Assembly: GCF_000282035.1 (NCBI RefSeq)
Contig: NZ_AKKA01000032.1
Location: 1 to 60,704 of the forward strand
DNA: 60,704 nucleotides
From: Rhizobium sp. CF122
Lineage (GTDB): Bacteria; Pseudomonadota; Alphaproteobacteria; Rhizobiales; Rhizobiaceae
Direction: 5' to 3'
Part shown: positions 16,369 through 26,000 of the stretch, in pieces
How positions within the stretch are numbered: position 1 is the first letter of the stretch
Layout: every line of letters starts with the position of its first letter
Notes under the pieces: model-generated
Told to the model about the DNA's origin: nothing
Databases searched by the model: none
Seen by the model: the letters and a program-made list of their open reading frames with translations, nothing else
Program-made: the position numbers and the translations under genes

Positions 16369-17847
16369 TCACCGCTCCTTCATCGCCCCGGAGGCGATCT
16401 CAGCCAGCGGCGAAAACAGGTATTCGAGGATGCGGCGCTTGCCGGTCTTGATCTCGACGGTGACGGACATGCCCGATGACAGCGGTTGCCTGAGGCCCTC
16501 GATCTCGATGTCGTGAACGTCCAGCCTGACGGTTACCGGGAACACGAGGTTCTGGACACGCTGGGCATTGGCGATCGGCACCGCACTCTGCAACGCCTTG
16601 GCGGGATCGCCTTCGAGTTGACCCGCATCCGGCTCGGGGATGGCGTCGCGAGCCACACCGGTTACCCGTCCGGTGATGATGCCGTAGCGGGTGAAGGGGA
16701 AAGCCTCGACCTTGACGACGACAGGCTGACCGACGGCAACAAAGCCGATGTCACGGTTCGGCAGATAGGCCTCGACCTCCAGGGTGCCGTCTCCAGGAAC
16801 AATCCGCATGAGTTCGGCGCCGGCTGAGACCACCTGGCCAACAGTGGTGATGGCGGACGCCTGGACGGTGCCATCAATCGGGCTCGCGATGGTCATGGAC
16901 TGACGCCGCTTGCGCGCCTTGATCAATTGCTGTTCCAGGGTGTCGGCGCGTCTGGCTGCCTCGCCCTCTCGGCTGACGTTGTCGGCGATGAAGGTGGCCA
17001 GTGTCTTGTCGCCGTCGCTTGAGGCGACGCTGAGCGAGGCTTTGGCCTCGGTCAGTTGCCCGCTCTCCTCGGTCAGGACCGCCAGTTCCTTCTGCTGCGT
17101 CTCCATTGCATCGATAAGGGAGGCCCGCGTACCTACCGATTGGTCGATCAGCGCATTGTGGATCTTGACCCGTTCTGTGAGCGTGTCGACCAAGGTGGTC
17201 TGCGCCCTGACGGTCTGCTCCAGGCGGGCAACCGTCGCCTCGCTCTGGGTTCTTTGGGCGGCGATGTTGGCAAGTGCGGTATCGAGCTGCGAGAGATCGG
17301 CGCGGTAGATCGCCTGTTCGCGATCGCGAACGTCGGGAGCGACCGTGCCGGGAAAGACGAGTTCCCGCTGGATGCCCGGCCGTTCCGTCAACCAGATCCC
17401 ATCGCCCTGCCAGCGCTGGGCGGTGTCCACAACAGATTTGCGGCGGGTGACCTCCGCCTGCAGCGCCTCCAACTCGGTGAGGATCCCGTCCTCGTCGGAC
17501 TTCAGCTCGGTTTCGTCGAGCTGCACCAAGAGATCGCCGGCCTTGACCCGCGCTCCGTTGGTGACCGGAACCGAGATCGTCTTACCCGTCTCGATCGATT
17601 GGATCACCTTCACCCGCCCAGTCGGCTGGATCTTGCCCTGAGCGGTCGCGACGATGTCGAAGGTGCCGAGATAGCTCCAGACGAGAGCGCTGATCACCAC
17701 GGTCGCAATGAACCACATGAACGCGGTGCGGATCGGCGATGCCGGGGTCTCGAGGATCTCGAGGGCGGCCGGCAGGAAGGCGTTGTCGGCGCGCGGCCGC
17801 TTCGGCGGACGACCTTTCCGCTTGTTGGGGCGCACGAGCACGTTCAT
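16369..17847 (-). CDS. type I secretion membrane-fusion (HlyD-family) protein
   Basis: A 492-aa periplasmic adaptor. It has a short basic cytoplasmic N-terminus (RPNKRKGRPPKRPR), one membrane segment at about residues 43-62 (IRTAFMWFIATVVISALVWS), then the lipoyl-like half GKTISVPVTNGARVKAGDLL. A long coiled-coil hairpin (about 120-300) is followed by the second lipoyl half with SPIDGTVQASAITTVGQVV and a beta-barrel region. Length and order match HlyD/LapC/PrsE. It overlaps the exporter ATPase gene by 4 bp and closes an operon with the giant secreted protein. The outer-membrane TolC-type partner is not in this window. Confidence 0.93.
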   Translation of the reverse strand: MNVLVRPNKRKGRPPKRPRADNAFLPAALEILETPASPIRTAFMWFIATVVISALVWSYLGTFDIVATAQGKIQPTGRVKVIQSIETGKTISVPVTNGARVKAGDLLVQLDETELKSDEDGILTELEALQAEVTRRKSVVDTAQRWQGDGIWLTERPGIQRELVFPGTVAPDVRDREQAIYRADLSQLDTALANIAAQRTQSEATVARLEQTVRAQTTLVDTLTERVKIHNALIDQSVGTRASLIDAMETQQKELAVLTEESGQLTEAKASLSVASSDGDKTLATFIADNVSREGEAARRADTLEQQLIKARKRRQSMTIASPIDGTVQASAITTVGQVVSAGAELMRIVPGDGTLEVEAYLPNRDIGFVAVGQPVVVKVEAFPFTRYGIITGRVTGVARDAIPEPDAGQLEGDPAKALQSAVPIANAQRVQNLVFPVTVRLDVHDIEIEGLRQPLSSGMSVTVEIKTGKRRILEYLFSPLAEIASGAMKER

Positions 17848-20021
17848 GCCTGGTTGAACCCCGTCTGCAATGCCCAGAGATGCGCATAGAGACCGTTGGG
17901 ACGGGCAAGCAGGCTCTCGTGGTTACCCTCCTCGACGATGCGGCCGTCCTTCATGCCGATGATGCGATCGCAGTGGCGCACCGTCGCCAGCCGGTGGGCG
18001 ATGATGATCACGGTACGGCCTTTGACGATCTCCCTCATATTGCCGAGGATGATCCGCTCGCTCTCGTAGTCGAGGGCGGAGGTCGCCTCATCAAGGATCA
18101 GGATCGGCGGGTTGGTCGCCAGGGCTCGGGCAATCGCCAGGCGCTGGCGCTGTCCGCCCGAGAGATTGGCGCCGCGCTCCTCGATCAGCGTGTCGTAGCC
18201 GCGCGGCAGCTTGGCGATGAACTCGTCGGCACCCGAGAGCCGTGCCATCCGCATGGCCGCTGCGCGCGACATCGACGGGTTCACCAGGCAGATGTTGTCG
18301 TGGATCGTCCGGTTGAACAGCATGTTTTCCTGCAGCACGACCCCGATATTGGCCCGCAACCAGGCCGGATCGACCTGGGCGATGTCCTGCCCGTCGACGA
18401 AGACCTGCCCGCTGCTTGGTACGTAGAAGCGCTGCACGAGCTTGGTGAGCGTCGACTTGCCGGAGCCGGACGGTCCGACAATGCCGATGACCTCGCCCGG
18501 CCGGATGCCGAAGCTGATGTCCTTCAGCACCTCAGGACCGTCATGCGAATAGCGGAAGTTGACGTGCTTGAAGCCGATCGCACCCTTCGGCGGCGGCAGG
18601 CTGACGGCGACCGATGGGCGCGGTTCCGCCGGCGCGTTGAGGATATCCGCCAGTCGAGCCACCGAGACCTGCACCTGCTGGAAGTCCTGCCAGAGTTGCG
18701 ACAGCCGCAGGATCGGTTGGGAGACCTGTCCGGCGATCATGTTGAAGGCGACGAGAGCGCCGACCGTCAGCTCACCATCAATTACCGCCTGCGCGCCGAA
18801 GAGCAGTAACGCGGCCGACGTGATCTTGCTGACGTATTGGATGGCGTTCTGGCCCTTGGCGGCAAGCATGGTGGTCGCGAAGGACGACTGGACGTATCCC
18901 GCAAGCCGCTCCTCCCATTGCGAGGCCACGACCGGCTCGACAGCCGACGCCTTCAGCGTCTGAACGCCGACGACGGTCTCCACGAGGAACTGCTGGCTGT
19001 AGGCGCCGCGCTCGAACTTCTCGTCGATCTTGTCTTTGAGCAGTGGGCGGATCAGGAAGCCGATCGCCAAATAGAAAGGGATCGAGGCGACGACGATCCA
19101 GGCGAGCCGTGTCGAATAAGAGAACAAGACGAAGATGAAGACGAAGGTGAAGATCAGGTCGAGGCCGGAGAACAGTCCCTGCCCGGTCAGGAAGTTGCGG
19201 ATCGTCTCCAGCTCGCGCACGCGGGCGATCGTTTGGCCGGTCGGGCGCGTCTCGAAGTAGTTGAGCGGCAGGTTGAGCAGATGCCGGAACAATCGTCGTC
19301 CGAGTTCGACGTCGATACGGTTGGTGGTATGCGAGAGTGCATAGGTGCGCATATATTGCAGGATCACGTCGAACAGGCCGACGGCAACCAGTCCGACGAC
19401 CAGAACGATGAGCGTCGAATAGCTGCGATGCGCCAGCACCTTGTCGACCACGACCTGGAAGAACAGGGGCGTGATCAGCGCGAATATCTGCACGATCAAA
19501 GAGGCCAACAACACATGGCCGAAGGCATGGCGATAACGCCAGATCGACGGCAGGAACCAGCGGAAGCCGAAGGCGTCGCGCGCCGCACCCGGTCCGGCGA
19601 AGCGCCGCTGCAGGAGAATGAATGTTCCCGAGGTCTCGGCAAGCAGGGCGGATGCATCGACAGGCCGGGTGGTAAAGTCGAGCGGATTGACGAGCTGGTA
19701 CATCGCATCGGCATTGGCCGCACCGAGAATGGCGAAGGAACCGTCGAGTAGGCAGGCGATCGCCGGAACGGGCAAAGTTGCCAACCGCGCGGCGCTGACG
19801 CCGCACACCGTCCTTGCCTTCAGGCCGATAATCTTGCCGGCGCGCAGGAGGTCATCGGCGACCGCGGGCTTATCCAGCGCCAGCTCGCGGGTAAGCGTCT
19901 CCGGTCGGGATGCGATCCGAAAGTAACCTGCTATGGCGGCAATGGCGGCAAGGCCGCTGTCGGGCGGCAGAGCAGCACTGTTGCCGCTCTGCTCCGCCTC
20001 ATCGATGAGGGCGACGGACAT
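17844..20021 (-). CDS. type I secretion ABC exporter with C39-like domain
   Basis: A 725-aa exporter. Residues about 1-135 form a C39-peptidase-like domain. Its catalytic Cys position is occupied in SGLAAIAAIAGYF, with no cysteine, so it is the non-cleaving (CLD) type that docks substrates, as in HlyB and LapB. Six membrane segments follow (about 160-440), then the nucleotide-binding domain: Walker A GPSGSGKSTLT, signature LSGGQRQRLAIARAL, Walker B ILILDEATSALD and the switch histidine in IIIAHRLATVRH. The gene starts 68 bp after the giant repeat protein's stop, which is thus the likely cargo. Because the domain cannot cleave, the cargo is expected to leave with its C-terminus leading and uncleaved. 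Confidence 0.94.
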   Translation of the reverse strand: MSVALIDEAEQSGNSAALPPDSGLAAIAAIAGYFRIASRPETLTRELALDKPAVADDLLRAGKIIGLKARTVCGVSAARLATLPVPAIACLLDGSFAILGAANADAMYQLVNPLDFTTRPVDASALLAETSGTFILLQRRFAGPGAARDAFGFRWFLPSIWRYRHAFGHVLLASLIVQIFALITPLFFQVVVDKVLAHRSYSTLIVLVVGLVAVGLFDVILQYMRTYALSHTTNRIDVELGRRLFRHLLNLPLNYFETRPTGQTIARVRELETIRNFLTGQGLFSGLDLIFTFVFIFVLFSYSTRLAWIVVASIPFYLAIGFLIRPLLKDKIDEKFERGAYSQQFLVETVVGVQTLKASAVEPVVASQWEERLAGYVQSSFATTMLAAKGQNAIQYVSKITSAALLLFGAQAVIDGELTVGALVAFNMIAGQVSQPILRLSQLWQDFQQVQVSVARLADILNAPAEPRPSVAVSLPPPKGAIGFKHVNFRYSHDGPEVLKDISFGIRPGEVIGIVGPSGSGKSTLTKLVQRFYVPSSGQVFVDGQDIAQVDPAWLRANIGVVLQENMLFNRTIHDNICLVNPSMSRAAAMRMARLSGADEFIAKLPRGYDTLIEERGANLSGGQRQRLAIARALATNPPILILDEATSALDYESERIILGNMREIVKGRTVIIIAHRLATVRHCDRIIGMKDGRIVEEGNHESLLARPNGLYAHLWALQTGFNQA

Positions 20022-20089
20022 GATGGGCGATCACACCGTGTCCGTTGCTGCCGGGGCACAGGGTTCCCCGGCATTGGTCTCGATGGCCA

Positions 20090-23000
20090 TCAGGCGGCCC
20101 GATAGGCAAGCGAGGCGTCGGCGACGAGAAGCTTCTCGCCGTTGACCGTTTCGTACGTCGCTGTGCCCGTGATGGCTGACCCGTCAGCAAAGGCCTGCGA
20201 TCCCTCCGGCGTGTGCAGCAGGTTGACGAGCTTGATGCCTGCCTCCGACATGGTCATCAGCTCGCCCGCATCCGTGATGCCGTTCTGGTTGGCGTCGCGC
20301 CAGACCCGGAACTCGCTCCAACGATCGTCGCTGGCGTCGAGAATGTTGTCGTGGTTGGTGTCGAAGACGAGCCGCAGGGCGTCAAGGTCGGAGACGGAGC
20401 CGCCGTTTTCGGCGATCTGCTCCGGCGTAACCCAGTCGGTAAAGGCCAACTCCCGTGACTGATTAATCAAGCCGTCCGAACCAGCTGCGCCGTTCGAGCC
20501 AAGATCGATTGCAAGGAAACCATCATCCGACCCCGCCCATGCGGTGTTGTCCCTAGCAGCGTCACCGTCCCAGTCAAAGCTGGGCGACGATTCGCCTGAA
20601 AGACTATTAGGATCAAGGGGTCGTAGGTCGATATGACCGTCGCCGTCTAAATCCACCAACACAGGAGTCTTTGTCCAGCGCACCCATTTGTCGATGAGAA
20701 CGCCATCCCTATATCTGTACCACGCGTCCATCGTACCGGCAGTGTAGTGGTAATTCGTCCAAGTCCCGTCATCGTTGTATGATGTTGCGGAAGTAATCAT
20801 TCTGTGGCTAGTCATCTGATACACGTATCGTGTCCACGACTTGCTGTTGTTGTAGTCGTACAGGACCTGCGCGATGTTCCCACCATCGTAGGTGATCGTC
20901 TGATCCGTCATTTGCCCAGCGGCATTGTAATTGGAAACGATGTTCGACCAGTTTTGCGCATTGGCGGGATCGTACGCATATTCCGTCCGCGTCCCATTGT
21001 CGTAATAGTTGATTTGGGTGGTCGTCCGAGCCGCGGCATCCTGCATCACGAGGACGTAGGACCAAGTCTGAGCGTTGACGACATCCCAAGTGTAGTACCA
21101 CATCCTGCCATCGTCGTAATGGTTGACCTGATTGGTCTGGCGACCGGCGGCGTCCCAGGAGTATTCGAGGATCGCCCAATCCGCTACGTTGGTGGGATCG
21201 TATTGGACCCCGTACCGGGTGCCGTTGTCGTTATACTGCGTCACGACGGTAAGCTGTCCGGCCGTGTTGAAGCTCTGGACGTATGTCGACCAAGTCACCG
21301 TGTTGGTCGGGTCGTAGCTGTAGACGTCCCATGTGCCGTTGTCGTTGAAGTTCGTCTGGTTAAGCACACGTCCGGCACTGTCGATGTACTGCTCGTAGCG
21401 CGACCAGCTTCCAGCATTCGCAACGTCATAAGTGACGGTGTTGTGGGTGCCGTTGTCGTTGGTCTGGTCGATGAAGGTCAGCTGGCCGGCGGTATTGAAG
21501 GTCTGCTTGTAGGTCGACCAAGTGGCTGTGTTGGCTGGATCGTAGTTGACCTGCACTTTGGTGCCGTCATCATTGGTGGTGACCTGGACTGTCAACTGGC
21601 CAGCCGCGTTGAAGGTCTTGTCGATCTTCGCCCAAGTGTTGGCGTTGGCGGTGTCGAAGTCCGTCGTGCCGGTCAGCACACTCGCGGCGCTGTAGAACTT
21701 GATCTGCGTTTGCGCCCCTGTGGAGGTGAAGGTGATTTCGGCGCGAGTGCCATCATCCTTGTACTGGATTTCGACTGTTTTCTTGCCCTGAGCATCGAAC
21801 TGCTGTTCGACCCTGGTCCAGGCTTGTGCATTCAACGGGTCGTAGAGCGTTGCAGATGTCAGTAGGCCCGCCTTGCTGGCGTGGGTGACGCTCAGCGTCT
21901 GACCGCTTGCCGCATCATAAGCCGTTGTCACCGAGCTGCCGTCGGCGGCAATGTCGACCTGGGATGTCTTGCGTCCCTGCCCGTCCGAGGTCAGGCGTCT
22001 GGTGAGCGATCCAAGCGCGTTGACAGTATCGACGACTGTCTGGGTCAACGAGCCTGCGGCGTTGAAGTCAGCCTTGGTCAGCGTCACCGATCCATCTGCA
22101 TGCGTGACCGCCGTCTCGGTATGGTCGACGGTGCCGTTGTTGCCGGTGTCTTTGGAGAGCTTGGTGACGAGACCGTCGGCGCTGGTGGAGATCGTTCCCG
22201 TCGCCACGATCGCCCCTGCGGCGGTGGTTTCGGTCACCGTGGTGACGATGGAGCCGCCGACCTGCCGCACCTGTTGCATCGTCACGTCGAAGACGCCGTC
22301 GCCGTCGTAGTCGTAACGGATGGTCTTGCTGCGGCGGTCGATCGATGTCGTGGTCTGCGATGTCGCGGCAATCGCCTGCGTCCAGTAAATGCCACCCGCC
22401 GTCAGGTAGGCGGCGTTGCGGGCGGTGGCATTGTTGGTGACGACGGTCTTCGTCGCTCCCGTCGCATCTATCGTGACGGTCTCGACCTGATCGATGGTGC
22501 CGTCGCCGTTGACGTCCTTGCTTGTCGTGACGGCGCGACCATCGGCAGAGACGATGGTCGTTGTCTTTGCCGCCAGCGTGCCGGTTGCAAGATCGGTATC
22601 CGTCGTCACCGTCGTGCGGCTGCCGTCGGCATGGCCGACATCGTCTATCTGGCGCTGGCGCTCGTTGCTGCCGTTGCCGTCATAGTCCCAGGTGATCGTG
22701 GTGTGGCGGCCGTCGGCCGACACCGTCCGCACCGAGCGGTCTCGAACAGTGGTGCCGTCAGCATTGAAGTCCGTTGTCGTCGAGGTGAGGATACCAGAGT
22801 TCGCCGTGACGCTCTGCTGGCGCTGATCGATGATGCCGTCGCCATTGGCGTCGCGCTCGACCGTTACCGTCAGCTTGTCAGCGCTTGTCGTGGTGACTGT
22901 CCTGTCGAGTAGATGACCGCTGCTGTCCGAGGTCGTTGCTGTCTGGCGGATCGTGCCGTCGGCCAGCACCTCGCGCGTGTCGGCGCGGCTCTGATTGCCG

Positions 23001-26000
23001 AAGCCCGGACGCTCGTCGCTGGAAGCGACGACCCTGCCGCTCGCATCCGTTGCAGTGATCGTCTTCGAGATCAGCGTGCCATCCGTCTTGCTTGATGTGA
23101 CGGTGCGCGTCGTCGTGCCATTAGCGTTGAGCACCGTCACGTCGGTGGCGGTCTGTCCATAAGTGCCCGAGCCGGTCAGGTCCCACTGCTCGGTGATTGA
23201 GAAGCCGTTGGCCGAGGTGGTGATCAAGTGGCGGCCGGCAAGCGTTGTCCCATTGAAGAGGCTGATGGTGCGTGTGCGCGAGCCATCGGCATTCAGCACC
23301 GTCACATCGGTCTGGCTCTTGTCGAAGCTGCTGCCGGCACCTGTCGTATCCCATTTGGTCGTCACCGACAGCCCGTCGGCCGAGGTGTCGACGACCATTC
23401 TGCTCTTGAGCGCGCCACCGACCCGCTCCTCGGCCGTCGTGGTTTTGCTGCCGTCGGCATTGAGCGTGGTGATATCGGTGGTTTTGTTGTCCGCCGTGCC
23501 ATTGCCGTCGGTATCGTAGTCGACGGTGCGCGTTAGGCCATCGGCCGAGACGGTGACCGTCTTCGTGTCGGTGACGATGCCGCCGGTCGTCAGGTCGGCG
23601 AGGACCTGCTTGACAGAACCATCCGCCTGCTTGGTTGTGACCGAGCGCTGGTCGAACGTGTTGTCGCCATCAAGGTCGCTCTCCACCTTGGTTGACAGTC
23701 CATGGGCCGCGACCGTGGTGACCGTGCGGCTTTCCAGAGCGTTGTTGGCCTTGAAATAGGAGAGCGTCTCTATCGTGCTGCCATCGGCGTTGAGCACCGT
23801 CACGTCGCTCATCGAGCGGACCGTGCCGGAGCCATCTTCCCAGGCGGCCGTCTTCGTCAGACCGTCGCCGCTTGCCGTCAGCGTCGACTTCGAGGTCAGC
23901 ACATTGCCCGCGGACTCGGAGACGACTCGCGTCTGGCTGCCATTCGCGTTGAGCGTTGTCGTATCGGTGACGACCTTGTCGAAGGTGTTGTCGCCATCGA
24001 GGTCGGAGCTTACGGTTTTGGAAAGGCCGTTGGTAGTGGTCGAGGTCACCGCGCGGCTGGCAAGTGTCTTGTCCGCTTTGTAGGTCTCGACCGTATCCGT
24101 CGTTTCCCCGGCGGCGTTGACTGCGATCTTCTCTTGGACATCGGTCGAAGCATTGCCGTCAAGGTCAAACGTCTTGGTGGCTGTCTTGCCGTCGGCGCTG
24201 ATAGTCGTTGTCGCCTTCGAAATTAGCGTGTTGTCGCCCGCGCGGGTCACCTCGACCGTCTGCGTCGAGCCGTCCGCATTGAGCGTGCGCGTGGACGTTC
24301 CACGTCTGTCGATCGTGGCATCACCATCGGCATAGACGACCGTCGACGTGGACAGGCCGTTGGCGCTGGTGGTCGTCGATGTTCGATCGATACGCGTTGT
24401 GCCGCGATAGTGAGAAACAGCCGTGTTTACCGAGCCGTCGGCGTTCAGCGTTGAGATTTCAGTTGTCTTCAGATCGATGGTGCCGTCGCCGTTGACATCT
24501 TCGGTTGTCGTGACGGAAAGGCCGTTGCCCGAGGTGACGATCGTCTTCCGGTCGAGAAGCTTGCCATTGCTCGACGATAGCGAGATCGTCTCGGTTCGGC
24601 TGCCGTTGGTGCCAAGCACGGTCAGGTCGGAGATCATCCGGTCGGTGCCGCCGCCATTGATGTCAAGGCTGGAGGTCTTGGTCAGGCCATCGGCACTGAC
24701 CGTATCCGTCCGCGTCGCCAGCACCGTACCGTTGGCGGCATAGTCGGTGCGAACAGTCTCGGTGTGGCCGTCGGCGAACGCCGTCCTGACCTCACGGCTG
24801 TCAAGATGGCCGTCACCATCCGCATCCGTCGCCACCGTGGTCGTTTGCCGGTCGGCGCTGACGACAGTGGTGGTCTGCTGCTGTAGCGTCTCGTTGGCGC
24901 TTCTGACGCTGACCGTCTCGGTCCGCGTACCGTCCGCGCCGAGCGTGATGATATCTGACGCAATCTGGTCGACCGTGCCGTCGCCGTTCAAATCGGCCCG
25001 CACAGTCTGCGACAGGCTGTCGGCCGATGTCGTCATCACGGTCTTCGAAAGCACCGTGCCGTTATAGCTCTTGACCGTCACCGTCTCGGTACGGCTGCCG
25101 TCGGCATTGCCGGTTATGACGTCGCTGACGATACGATCGGCATTGCCATTGCCGTCGGCATCAACCGTCGTGGTCTTCGACAGGCCGTCGGCCGAGGTGA
25201 CGGCGGTGGTCTTGCTAACTAGCGAGCTGTCGGGATTGAGGGTACTCGCGGTCCTGGTTGTCGTGCCGTCGGCGGCAACGGTGATGCTGGTGAAGCTGTC
25301 ATTCGCGGCGTCGCCGTTTGCATCCGTTGCAATGCTGATTGTCTTCAAGTCGGCGCTCGTCGTTGTGACCGTCCTCGACAGCAGCGTGTTGTTGCCGCTG
25401 ACCTGCTGCACCGTCTGGGTCCGCGTTCCGTCGGCCGATACAACGGTGATGTCGCTGTCGACGACGTCGATGTTGCCGTCACCGGTCACGTCGGAGGAGA
25501 CTGTCTTCGACAGGCCATTGGCGCTGGTTACCGTGGTCGACTTGCTCCGCAAGGAGCCGTCGCCATTGCGTACAGTTGTCTCGGCGGTGATGTCGCCCGA
25601 GGCGGCGATCGTCGTCACCGTCACCGAGCGGGTGTCGACCGTGCCGTTGCCGTCCTCGTCGTCGGCGATGGTGATCGTCCTGTTGTCGGCGCTCGTCGTC
25701 GTCACCGTCTGAGAGAGCAACGTGCCGTTGATCGCCTTGGTGTCGACCATCTTCGTGCGGCTGCCGTCGGCGGCCACAACAGTCGTCGTCTCCGAGACGA
25801 CCAGGTCGTTTGCACCGTCTCCGTTGATGTCGATGGTGCTGGTCTTGGAAAGACCGTCGGCTGTCGCCTCGACCACCACCTGCTGCTGCACCGTGCCGTT
25901 GAGGCTCAGCGTCTCGGTCGTCGTCGTCGACGAGCCGTCGGCATGCTTGACGAAGAGCTGGCGTTCGTCGGTGACGCCATCGCCGTCCTGGTCGAGTGCC

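Noticed and set aside
18837..19751. Long plus-strand frame of about 304 aa opposite the secretion ATPase gene
   Set aside because: Composition is Asp/Glu/Arg-rich as expected for the antisense of a GC-rich gene, and the minus-strand ABC exporter is unambiguous.
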